NCBI GenBank assembly: GCA_913776405.1
Contig: CAJYOV010000213.1
Span: 1 to 5,197 of the forward strand
Length of the DNA stretch: 5,197 nucleotides
Direction: 5' to 3'
Source: Pseudobdellovibrionaceae bacterium
Lineage (GTDB): Bacteria; Bdellovibrionota; Bdellovibrionia; Bdellovibrionales; JAMPXM01
Of this stretch, positions 1 to 5,197 are shown in pieces. The notes beneath the pieces are model-generated. The model searched no databases and was not told where the DNA came from. It was given only the letters and a program-made list of their open reading frames with translations. A program made the translations under genes and the position numbers. The stretch's first letter is position 1. Each line of letters begins with the position of its first letter.

Positions 1-293
1 ATCGTCGAAGCCTGAAGAGAAAGCTTATGGCCTTGTAAGTCGGTAACTTGAATGCCCATCAAGTGTTTGCCGATGGTCGCGCGAAGAGGTGAGGCCTCAA
101 AGATTGGCGCATAGAAAAACCAAATCATTGCGCCGCCAATAATCGGAATCGCGCTTCCCATGATCGCACATGGAATCAGAAGAAAAAGACCATCGAGAAG
201 AAGCGCGCCAAGACGGCGGCTGATAGAACTGTAAGCTTGCGTGAGGTAAAGACCTTGGTCGTTTTGTTCGGTCTCGGGTGTTTCGAATTTCAT
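1..293 (-). CDS. RDD family membrane protein, C-terminus beyond window
   Basis: The reading frame opens with ATG at 293 and stays open to the window edge, giving the first 97 residues. The RDD signature is visible: Arg27 and Ala30 with Asp34 in RRLGALLLDG at the start of the first membrane span (about 28-45). A second hydrophobic stretch follows at about 46-64, then a loop with ATIGKHLMGIQVTD (72-85), the usual 'T-x-GK-x-LxG-x-x-V-D' segment after RDD span 2. RDD proteins are small multi-span inner-membrane proteins; a few are linked to ion or solute transport, but most have no assigned role. An AGGA Shine-Dalgarno lies 6 bases before the ATG. The start is 13 bases after the stop of the HAAS-domain gene, so it is very probably the third gene of the PadR operon. 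The family call is good; the function is unknown. Confidence 0.85.
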   Translation of the reverse strand, partial: MKFETPETEQNDQGLYLTQAYSSISRRLGALLLDGLFLLIPCAIMGSAIPIIGGAMIWFFYAPIFEASPLRATIGKHLMGIQVTDLQGHKLSLQAST

Positions 294-299
294 AAATAA

Positions 300-303
300 T
301 CCT
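300..303 (-). promoter_or_regulatory. Shine-Dalgarno of the RDD gene
   Basis: AGGA on the minus strand sits 6 bases before the ATG at 293, in the 13-base gap after the preceding stop codon. It supports this start for the RDD gene and independent ribosome loading at the end of the operon. Confidence 0.6.
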
Positions 304-306
304 GTC

Positions 307-1164
307 CTAGTTCTCGATGTTTCCGTTACGAACTGTGAATTTCATTAAGTACGCGTTTAGATCTTCGCTTGATGTGAACGTAGCGGCTCGCCCGTTCTCA
401 ATCTTGATTTCAAATTTGTACTGAGAGGCCTCGTCTTGCTCGAACGAGAGATTGCCGTTTTCAAGTTCGGCTTCGACGCTAAATCTCGGCTCGTCGACTT
501 CTAAGTTTCCATCGCGACCTACGATCTTGAGTCTTGAGTCAGACGGGAGACTGATTTCGCAATTCGAGTCTTCCTGATTGGAAAGATCTAGTACGAGCGA
601 TTCTCCGATCGTTTCTGGGTGAATGCCCTCTGTCTTTAAGCCTCGACACGACCAAACGAAGTTTGAGCTGTCTGATGTCTTCACTTCGTAGTTACCAGTC
701 TTGAAGCGAACTTCGACGAGTTGTCCACGCGCGACACCCGCTGAGCCTGAATGTTTATTCAGCTTTTTTCCATCAACTTGAATCGCGCCGTTAAAGAGCG
801 AAACACTTTCGGTTTTTTCATCCACCTTTACGACAGGTGAGAGATAAGAAAAGAGCGCGATCGTTCCAATCGTGAGAAGTGCCACACTTCCGAGAAAGCC
901 GATCACGAGCCACTTCACGATTGGGCTGATCGGCGGCTTTGCCGTCTTAAGGCCGCGCTCGAGAAGATACTTATTTGCCACCGTTTCTGGGGCACCAAGC
1001 GCATCGAGAACGGTGTCGATCTTGGCTTGCGGCTCTTTCTCAAGCGCCGTCAGGATGTGGCTGCGAATCTCAATGATAATTTCAGATCGATCGGTGACCG
1101 GAAACGACCGCAGCGCAAGTTCTAGATTGTGGAGGTAGCGTTCGAGTTTGACGTCTGTGTTCAT
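307..1164 (-). CDS. HAAS/DUF1700-like membrane protein with DUF4097-like beta-repeat C-terminus
   Basis: A 285-residue protein in three parts. Residues 1-72 are helical and look like a HAAS (DUF1700-type) domain: a 'LERYLHNLELAL' helix, 'RSEIIIEIRSHI', then 'VLDALGAPETVANKYL'. This domain is typically found beside PadR regulators. Residues about 82-108 form one membrane span. Residues 110-285 are beta-rich and show turn motifs at recurring spacing: RDGN (217), ENGN (235), ENGR (256) and RNGN (279). This resembles the DUF4097 adhesin-like repeat domain. Two cysteines (173, 202) lie in this part, which should face the periplasm and could form a disulfide. The gene starts 18 bases after the PadR stop, with GGGAG about 12 bases before the ATG. 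The likely role is a membrane sensor or effector in an envelope-response circuit controlled by the adjacent PadR. That role is inference from family context; the HAAS call is firmer than the DUF4097 call. Confidence 0.75.
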   Translation of the reverse strand: MNTDVKLERYLHNLELALRSFPVTDRSEIIIEIRSHILTALEKEPQAKIDTVLDALGAPETVANKYLLERGLKTAKPPISPIVKWLVIGFLGSVALLTIGTIALFSYLSPVVKVDEKTESVSLFNGAIQVDGKKLNKHSGSAGVARGQLVEVRFKTGNYEVKTSDSSNFVWSCRGLKTEGIHPETIGESLVLDLSNQEDSNCEISLPSDSRLKIVGRDGNLEVDEPRFSVEAELENGNLSFEQDEASQYKFEIKIENGRAATFTSSEDLNAYLMKFTVRNGNIEN

Positions 1165-1182
1165 AAGCTTTGCGAACTCCCG

Positions 1183-1518
1183 TTACTTGCTCAAATTCTT
1201 AAAGATTGAAACCATTTCGCCGAACTCACTCTCCATTTCCGTGAGCAAGCGTGCTCCGTCGCGAGTGAGCGCATAGAACTTTCTTGGATGGCCCTTTAGG
1301 TTTTCGGTTTCCCAGCTTGCGCCGAGCAAACCATCAGCGCTCATGCGATTCAGAATCGGATAGAGAGTGCCTTCTTTGACATGAAGCGAGGCCTCAGCGA
1401 GCCGCTCGATCAAGTCAAAGCCGTAGAGCTTTCTGTGACGTTGAATGAGCAGAAGCACGCAGAGCTCGAGGTAGCCCTTCCGAATTTGCGTTTTCCAATT
1501 GTCGCTTGTGCCAGCCAT
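1183..1518 (-). CDS. PadR family transcriptional regulator
   Basis: A 111-residue single-domain winged-helix regulator. The start of the PadR domain is textbook: SDNWKTQIRKGYLELCVLLL at 5-24. It is followed by YGFDLIERL (32-40), the recognition-helix segment VKEGTLYPILNRMSADGLL (47-65) and the wing GHPRKFYALTRDG (76-88). The C-terminal helix (89-111) is short, so this is the small PadR type that dimerises through one helix. The ATG at 1518 was chosen because family members begin just before this SDNWKTQ segment; a TTG at 1554 would add 12 residues with no family match. PadR proteins are usually repressors that bind palindromes near their own promoters, and a 19-bp palindrome lies just upstream of this start. 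The downstream HAAS and RDD genes are close enough to be co-transcribed. The effector ligand cannot be told from the sequence. Confidence 0.93.
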   Translation of the reverse strand: MAGTSDNWKTQIRKGYLELCVLLLIQRHRKLYGFDLIERLAEASLHVKEGTLYPILNRMSADGLLGASWETENLKGHPRKFYALTRDGARLLTEMESEFGEMVSIFKNLSK

Positions 1519-1525
1519 AACCAGA

Positions 1526-1544
1526 TACCTAGCATTGCAAGGTA
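1526..1544 (-). promoter_or_regulatory. Probable PadR operator palindrome
   Basis: The minus strand reads TACCTTGCAATGCTAGGTA. This is a 19-bp palindrome around one central base, with 8 of 9 base pairs matching (only the T/T pair at positions 6 and 14 fails). It ends 7 bases before the padR ATG, and its AGGT is the only plausible Shine-Dalgarno for that gene, 8 bases from the start. A dimeric PadR bound here would block both transcription initiation and, in the DNA, the leader region. Position next to a padR gene is the main argument; binding is inferred. Confidence 0.6.
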
Positions 1545-1554
1545 ACATGGTCAA
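1526..1554 (-). promoter_or_regulatory. Weak candidate promoter for the padR operon
   Basis: TTGACC at 1554-1549 is a good match to a -35 box. A 17-base spacer leads to TAGGTA at 1531-1526, which is a poor -10 match. The -10 region would lie inside the operator palindrome, as expected for simple repression, but the transcript leader would then be almost absent. This is weak on sequence alone. Confidence 0.25.
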
Positions 1555-1563
1555 ACAAGGGTT

Positions 1564-1611
1564 CCGAGGATTCGAAGTAGGTCGCTAAATATCTGAAATT
1601 ACTTCACTCGG
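1564..1611. repeat. Compound inverted repeat between the two operons
   Basis: On the plus strand CCGAG (1564-1568) pairs with CTCGG (1607-1611), and inside it GAAGTA (1574-1579) pairs with TACTTC (1600-1605). The inner loop is 20 bases, and the junction is a 5-base against 1-base bulge. It overlaps the last codons and stop of the 39-residue gene and sits in the only sizeable gap before padR. It could fold at the 3' end of the upstream transcript. It has no T-tract, so it is not a normal intrinsic terminator, and an 11-pair interrupted stem could arise by chance. Confidence 0.3.
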
Positions 1612-1718
1612 AAATCTGTCAGGAGAAGGATCATCATCGTGAGCATGAGCGCCACGCCGAACCCGAAGATCAAAAAGATTCGCTTTTCGGTTTTGGAAAG
1701 GGGCTTACGTTCAGCCAT
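1599..1718 (-). CDS. Small single-span membrane protein, 39 residues
   Basis: ATG at 1718 opens a 39-codon frame ending in TAA at 1601-1599. The product has a charged N-terminus (MAERKPLSKTEKR), a hydrophobic span at about 14-34 (IFLIFGFGVALMLTMMILLL) and a short DFRVK tail. By the positive-inside rule the N-terminus should be cytoplasmic. The ATG directly follows the TAG stop of the DUF1634 gene (TAGATG), an arrangement typical of translational coupling, and there is no separate strong Shine-Dalgarno. The clean cytoplasmic-span-tail layout and the exact junction argue that it is real. I do not recognise a family. It may be an accessory subunit of the TSUP/DUF1634 membrane proteins encoded just before it, but that is inference from position only. 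Confidence 0.65.
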   Translation of the reverse strand: MAERKPLSKTEKRIFLIFGFGVALMLTMMILLLTDFRVK

Positions 1719-2090
1719 CTAGATCTCGAATCCGAGTGCGATGCTTAGCGCGAGCCCACCAAGAACGAGAAGCGCGCAGATCGCCATCAAATAATCTTTC
1801 TCAATAAGAAAGAGGCCGGCAGTCATGACGACGCGAAGGAGTGGGAGACTGATCAGCAGAATGAGACCCACATACGCAAGCAAAAGGCCGTAGCTCTGCT
1901 GCAGCCAAAGAAACGACAGCGTGTCACCAAGGGACATGTGTTGATAGACGTGAAATTCTTCAAACACGTTTCGGTGGAAATTGATCTGCGACATCCAGCC
2001 GACAAAGATGACTGCGCCAGCGATCAAAACGCCGTAACGTAGAAACTTCGCGATAAAGAGTTCAAGCGCCTCGAGGCGTGCGTCTCTCAT
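1719..2090 (-). CDS. DUF1634 family membrane protein
   Basis: A 123-residue inner-membrane protein with three spans at about 17-34, 66-84 and 101-119. The DUF1634 signature is in the last third: LLRVVMTAGLFLIEKDYLMAI (84-104), the conserved 'P-x-x-RV ... FL-x-E-x-D' block linking spans 2 and 3. DUF1634 proteins are routinely encoded next to TSUP permeases and are thought to partner with them, though no mechanism is established. That is the case here: the ATG overlaps the TSUP stop as ATGA, and a strong AAGGAG lies 10 bases upstream inside the TSUP gene. The stop abuts the ATG of the 39-residue membrane protein. The middle loop (35-60) is longer than a simple hairpin needs and carries several His and aromatic residues (HRNVFEEFHVYQHM), probably on the periplasmic side. 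Confidence 0.85.
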   Translation of the reverse strand: MRDARLEALELFIAKFLRYGVLIAGAVIFVGWMSQINFHRNVFEEFHVYQHMSLGDTLSFLWLQQSYGLLLAYVGLILLISLPLLRVVMTAGLFLIEKDYLMAICALLVLGGLALSIALGFEI

Positions 2091-2908
2091 AGAAGACTCA
2101 CTCCTTTCATGATCATTTGAATCGAAACGACGGTAAGTAAGACAACGAAGATCTTGCGAATGAGCTGCGGTTTCATTGCGACCATAGCCTTTGCACCAAT
2201 GAAGCTGCCAAGGATGATGCCGACAGCGACCGGCGCGGCGATCTGCGGGTGGATATCGCCTTCGACGAGGTAGGCGCCCGCGCTTGCTGTGGCCGTAACG
2301 CCAATCATGAAGTTCGAGGTCGCTGACGAGACCTTCATCGGCAGCTTCATCGCGCCGTCCATTGCAAGGACTTTTAGGATTCCGCTTCCGATACCGAGCA
2401 GTGCTGACATGATGCCGGCGAAATACATCAGGAAGAGACCAAGCGGTACGTTAGCCACTTTATACTCAAGCGGCGGGCCAGACGGTGTCGGATAAGAGCT
2501 GGCTAAGCGGAGCCGTTGCGACCACGGGTGGTCATTCATAGTGAGATTGTCGCCTTTTTTCTTCAGCATCATGACAGCTGAGAAAATGAGGAAAAAGCTG
2601 AAAGCAAAATAGAGATAAATTGAAGAGATACTCTTCGAGATAATGAAGCCTGTGATCGCGCCGAAAACGGTTCCGATCTCAAGTAAGACTGCCACTCGCA
2701 AGTTCGTTAAGTGATCTTTGAGGAAAGAAGCGGCGGCGCCAGAAGACGTGGCGACGATCGAAATCAAGCTCGCCGCAATCGCGTAGCGGATATCGACGTG
2801 AAGGACGAGTGTCAAAATCGGAACGATGATCAAGCCGCCGCCGATGCCGAGGAGAGATCCTAAGAAACCAGCGCCGATGGAAGTGACGAAAAGAAGAAGT
2901 TCAAACAT
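2087..2908 (-). CDS. TSUP (TauE/SafE) family anion permease
   Basis: A 273-residue integral membrane protein with the internal duplication typical of the TSUP/TauE-SafE family. The first half carries GAGFLGSLLGIGGGLIIVP (12-30) and the second carries GIMSALLGIGSGILKVLAM (165-183), the paired glycine-rich motifs that line the substrate path. About eight hydrophobic spans are visible, four on each side of a polar loop at 115-150 (KKKGDN...SGPPLEYK). The family exports or imports sulfite, sulfonates, sulfoacetate, taurine or other small organic anions; the substrate here cannot be read from sequence. Length is normal. The ATG at 2908 overlaps the end of the acyltransferase gene by 8 bases, and the stop overlaps the DUF1634 start by 4, so the genes are surely co-transcribed. 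The partnership with DUF1634 is a recurrent pairing. Confidence 0.92.
   Translation of the reverse strand: MFELLLFVTSIGAGFLGSLLGIGGGLIIVPILTLVLHVDIRYAIAASLISIVATSSGAAASFLKDHLTNLRVAVLLEIGTVFGAITGFIISKSISSIYLYFAFSFFLIFSAVMMLKKKGDNLTMNDHPWSQRLRLASSYPTPSGPPLEYKVANVPLGLFLMYFAGIMSALLGIGSGILKVLAMDGAMKLPMKVSSATSNFMIGVTATASAGAYLVEGDIHPQIAAPVAVGIILGSFIGAKAMVAMKPQLIRKIFVVLLTVVSIQMIMKGVSLL
2101..2106 (-). promoter_or_regulatory. Strong Shine-Dalgarno of the DUF1634 gene
   Basis: AAGGAG on the minus strand lies 10 bases before the ATG at 2090, inside the last codons of the TSUP gene. It fixes the start of the DUF1634 protein and suggests fresh initiation as well as coupling through the ATGA overlap. Confidence 0.7.
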
Positions 2909-3803
2909 GCGCGTTTTTCGATTTCCAAGAGTCGATACGACGGTCTTTTTCTTGCCAGAGATCTTTGATCCAGTTTTGAACTCTTACGCGGAACTCTTCA
3001 TTTGCGAAGTAGTCGCCGGCAAGCAGCTCTGGCGGAATCTGAAGTTGCTTTACTTCAACAACGATATCGTGAACACGGTCGGTGAAGAGGCCCCACAATG
3101 TTGGCGAACCTTCCGGGTAATAAATTGTGACGTCGAGCAAGCTATCAAATTGCTGGCCCATCGCTTGAAGGACAAAAGCCACACCTCCGGCTTTTGGCGG
3201 AAGCAGGTTCGCAAACGGCGAATTTTGCTTGCGATGTTTCTCTGGCGTGATCCGAGTGCCTTCAAGAAAATTGAGGATCGAAATTTTCTTGCCTGCGAGC
3301 TTGTCGCAAGCGCGCTTCGTCTCGGCCAAATCTTCGCCGCGCTTTTCGGGATGCTTTTCGAGATAGGCTTTCGAGTGGCGTTTCATGAATGGAAAGTCGA
3401 GCGCTTTCCATGCGCCACCTAGAAGAGGGACATAGCGAAGTTCGTTTTTTAGAAAGAATCGCAGAAACGGAATGCGTTTCGTGAGCACGCGCTGAAGGAC
3501 CACGATGTCGACCCAAGATTGGTGGTTCGAGACAACGAGGTAGGAGCGATCGTACCGAAGGGTGTCTGGAAGATGCACGTGATAACGAATGTTTTGGAGA
3601 ATCTCGAGCCCTTTTGAATTGCAGAGGATCCAGTTCTCACCGATACGCACCATAACGGCGCTACACCAATCTCTAAACTTGGTGGAAGGAATCAGAGCCT
3701 TCAAAACAACCAGGACATACAAGGGCGTTGTCCAAAAGATCGTGTTTAAGACCCAGGCCAGTGATGTCAAAACGCCGCGAAGCGGGCGAGTCAGCGCAGT
3801 CAT
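2901..3803 (-). CDS. YihG-like lysophospholipid acyltransferase (PlsC/LPLAT family)
   Basis: A 300-residue membrane-bound acyltransferase of the 1-acylglycerol-3-phosphate acyltransferase superfamily. An N-terminal span (about 12-38) anchors it. The catalytic HX4D motif is in SNHQSWVD (His94, Asp99). Further blocks are FFLKNELRYVPLLGGAWKALDFPFMKRHS (116-144), the substrate-phosphate block NFLEGTR (178-184) and LLPPKAGG (200-207). The order, the KRHSKAYLEKHPEKRGED stretch and the LWQEKDR tail closely resemble E. coli YihG as I remember it, and length is similar to that protein. The likely reaction is transfer of an acyl chain to the sn-2 position of lysophosphatidic acid or a related lysolipid at the inner membrane; exact acceptor and chain preference are unknown. 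It is the first gene of the run that continues into the TSUP permease by an 8-base overlap. No convincing Shine-Dalgarno precedes the ATG at 3803, but the N-terminal span supports this start. Confidence 0.92.
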   Translation of the reverse strand: MTALTRPLRGVLTSLAWVLNTIFWTTPLYVLVVLKALIPSTKFRDWCSAVMVRIGENWILCNSKGLEILQNIRYHVHLPDTLRYDRSYLVVSNHQSWVDIVVLQRVLTKRIPFLRFFLKNELRYVPLLGGAWKALDFPFMKRHSKAYLEKHPEKRGEDLAETKRACDKLAGKKISILNFLEGTRITPEKHRKQNSPFANLLPPKAGGVAFVLQAMGQQFDSLLDVTIYYPEGSPTLWGLFTDRVHDIVVEVKQLQIPPELLAGDYFANEEFRVRVQNWIKDLWQEKDRRIDSWKSKNAHV

Positions 3804-3809
3804 GCCGGC

Positions 3810-3839
3810 ATCTTAGCGCCCGTTCTTTCTGAGAGACAA
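3810..3839 (-). promoter_or_regulatory. Weak candidate promoter for the acyltransferase-TSUP operon
   Basis: TTGTCT (3839-3834) and TAAGAT (3815-3810) each match sigma-70 boxes at 4 of 6 positions, with an 18-base spacer. The start site would fall almost at the ATG at 3803, implying a leaderless or nearly leaderless message, which agrees with the missing Shine-Dalgarno. The evidence is thin. Confidence 0.22.
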
Positions 3840-3862
3840 CGAATTGCCGCGAGCGGAACGGT

Positions 3863-3889
3863 GCCCAATCCATTAAAATAGGGTTGGGC
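3863..3889 (-). terminator. Stem-loop after the exported kinase-like gene
   Basis: GCCCAACCC and GGATTGGGC on the minus strand form a 9-pair stem with one mismatch around a 9-base A/T loop. It begins 6 bases after the TAA stop at 3895. No T-tract follows on either strand, so it is not a canonical intrinsic terminator; it may act as a 3'-end stabiliser or an incomplete terminator separating this gene from the acyltransferase operon. Confidence 0.4.
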
Positions 3890-3894
3890 GAGAC

Positions 3895-5145
3895 TTAATC
3901 GTTGAAGACGGCGTTCGGGTCGTACTGGAGCGGGCGCATCTTGCGAGCGACGACATCGATGGCGGAAACAAAGTTTCTCCAGCGAAGAGCCATGCGCTTA
4001 CCGTAAGCTTCGTAGAGCTGCGGGTAGCGATCGCGGCAGACGCTTGAGTTTGCACCAGCGAAGTAGCCGTCTTGTGAAAGTTCGACTTCGATCCCCATGG
4101 CCTGGCGAAGTTCAGCCACCGAATGGAACTGAAGAAACGTCGACTGACGACCTTTCAAGAAGTTGTCGAGCTGAAGAACGCGGTCCATGACATCACGTTC
4201 AAAGCGCGAAGTGTAATTCAAGAAGTACTGAAGAGACTGCGTGTTGGTTGCGTCAGCGATCCCACCGTTGTCGACGGCTGCAACCGTAAATGTGCCGCTC
4301 CGTTTATCGAGCATGGATTCCATGTTCGAGCCGTAAGGTCCAAAGCGGTCACGCTGAGAATTCAAGGCGTCAACCAGACTCATGAACGAAATCTGTTTTG
4401 CAAGATCCGTATCGGTCGAGCGCGCAAGTACGGCTTGGCCACGGATGCGGGCGTAAGAAATGGCCTTATTCGTGTGAAGGTAAACCGGCAGGCCTCGAGG
4501 TTGCGGACCGTCTTTGGTTGTCATCGAAACCGCGAAGTGGGCGTGATTGAGTCGCTTCTGGTTCTCGCGATCGACGAGTTCCGGAATGTCGGTTGGCTTC
4601 GTGCCGTCGACAAATGCTTTGTAAACGCCAGTCATGTAGTAAGGGTTCGCATTCATATAGCTCAAGATGTGGGCTTGGTTACACTGACGTGCTTTCGGTG
4701 TGTCTGGTTGGCTGTAAGCGATACGCGCTTGGTTATAGCCTGCGCCCGTCAATGTGATGCGCGTGCCTGGTGTCACGTAGTTCGATCGCTCGAAGAGGCG
4801 CGCGATGTGGAACGCGAAAATCTCACCTTCGATGTACGTCGCATGGTTTGGCGCAGACCAGATACCCATCACATGATTGTCAGATGTGCGAATAATCAAT
4901 GTTTGGTGAGAGGAGCCGCCCGGTCTTTTGTATTCAAGTCGGTATTTTCCACCGCCGTGATTCAAATCATCTGCGATGTCCTGAGCGTCGATGTACATCT
5001 CGCTCCACTCAGAGAACTGCGGCAATTCCTCCGCATGTGTCCAAGTCGCCGCACCTTCGAAAGGTCGAAACTGCGCAAGTGCCGTCGATGCACTTAAAGC
5101 TACGAGTAAGCCGAGAGCGGCCGATTTCATCTGTACGAACGCCAT
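3895..5145 (-). CDS. Exported protein with FAM20/HipA-like kinase-fold motifs
   Basis: Numbered from the ATG at 5145 the protein has 416 residues. A signal peptide (MKSAALGLLVALSASTALA, 6-24) predicts Sec export with cleavage near Ala24, so it should act in the periplasm or outside. I do not recognise a named family, but three motifs occur in the order of FAM20/HipA-type atypical kinases. First is EGEIFAFHIARLFERSNYVTPGTR (106-129), like the Gly-Glu-x-Ala-Ala-Phe-His helix leading to Val-Pro-Pro-Thr. Second is NSQRDRFGPYGSNME (262-276), with Asp266 and Asn274 in catalytic-loop positions. Third is VAAVDNGG (288-295), with Asp292 as the metal-binding DNG. The segment MGIWSAPN (93-100), where such kinases have a Lys-Pro, lacks the lysine; Lys73 might substitute, or the enzyme may be inactive. 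The tail after 300 is helical. Cys155 and Cys370 are the only cysteines. GTG at 5154 and ATG at 5130 are alternative starts; none has a good Shine-Dalgarno. The exported coding gene is near certain; the kinase-fold reading is moderate. Confidence 0.85.
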   Translation of the reverse strand: MAFVQMKSAALGLLVALSASTALAQFRPFEGAATWTHAEELPQFSEWSEMYIDAQDIADDLNHGGGKYRLEYKRPGGSSHQTLIIRTSDNHVMGIWSAPNHATYIEGEIFAFHIARLFERSNYVTPGTRITLTGAGYNQARIAYSQPDTPKARQCNQAHILSYMNANPYYMTGVYKAFVDGTKPTDIPELVDRENQKRLNHAHFAVSMTTKDGPQPRGLPVYLHTNKAISYARIRGQAVLARSTDTDLAKQISFMSLVDALNSQRDRFGPYGSNMESMLDKRSGTFTVAAVDNGGIADATNTQSLQYFLNYTSRFERDVMDRVLQLDNFLKGRQSTFLQFHSVAELRQAMGIEVELSQDGYFAGANSSVCRDRYPQLYEAYGKRMALRWRNFVSAIDVVARKMRPLQYDPNAVFND

Positions 5146-5197
5146 AAAACCCACTTCTGGAACAATGTCCTTGAGTAGAGCTAGTTACGAATCGCAC

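Noticed and set aside
1519..1554. 12-residue N-terminal extension of PadR from a TTG codon
   Set aside because: The extension runs through the operator palindrome, has no family similarity, and the ATG at 1518 places the PadR domain start where family members begin.
2826..3422. Plus-strand open frame of 198 codons across the acyltransferase and TSUP genes
   Set aside because: It is antisense to two genes with unmistakable family motifs, and its own sequence shows no domain.
3804..3894. Additional small gene between the exported protein gene and the acyltransferase
   Set aside because: The only minus-strand start near the acyltransferase gives a three-codon frame (ATG CCG GCA TGA) overlapping its ATG; nothing longer looks like a protein.
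4123..5097. Plus-strand open frame of 324 codons opposite the exported kinase-like gene
   Set aside because: Its product is rich in Arg, Val and Cys with no recognisable domain or signal, and it lies fully antisense to a gene with a clear signal peptide and ordered motifs. It is a mirror of the real gene's codon bias.
5155..5197. Promoter, or GGACATTGTTCC as an operator, upstream of the exported protein gene
   Set aside because: The only symmetry is three bases at each end, and no paired -35/-10 boxes are visible in the 43 bases available.

Overview
All recognisable genes in this window lie on the minus strand, so transcription runs from high to low coordinates. Signal peptides, inner-membrane proteins and a YihG-type acyltransferase point to a Gram-negative bacterium with roughly balanced base composition. 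A Bdellovibrionota or other deltaproteobacterium-like source would fit, but that is an impression, not a demonstrated assignment. There are no rRNA, tRNA, CRISPR, insertion sequence or phage signatures, and coding density is very high.

Reading in the direction of transcription, the window falls into three blocks. (1) 5145-3895 encodes an exported protein of about 416 residues. Its ordered motifs (Gly-Glu-x-x-Ala-Phe-His helix, Gln-Arg-Asp-Arg loop, Val-Asp-Asn-Gly) resemble the FAM20/HipA-like atypical kinase fold. It is followed by a stem-loop at 3889-3863. (2) 3803-1599 is a tightly coupled run of four genes: a YihG-like lysophospholipid acyltransferase, a TauE/SafE (TSUP) anion permease, a DUF1634 membrane protein, and a previously easy-to-miss 39-residue single-span membrane protein. 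Their junctions are an 8-base overlap, a 4-base ATGA overlap and a direct TAG-ATG abutment. (3) 1518-1 is a second short operon: a PadR-type repressor, a membrane protein joining an N-terminal HAAS/DUF1700-like helical domain to a DUF4097-like beta-repeat domain, and an RDD-family membrane protein cut off by the window edge.

The PadR operon is preceded by a 19-bp imperfect palindrome that covers the likely ribosome-binding site and promoter region of padR, so the operon is probably autoregulated. The layout recalls the PadR/DUF1700/DUF4097 envelope-stress loci of Firmicutes, such as pneumococcal ptvRABC, but here the two membrane-associated domains are on one chain. Block 2 probably handles membrane lipid acylation plus transport of a sulfur-containing or organic anion. 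The shared operon may reflect co-transcription rather than one pathway.

The most interesting item is the exported kinase-like protein, because secreted FAM20-like folds are sparsely described in bacteria. This rests on motif reading alone.
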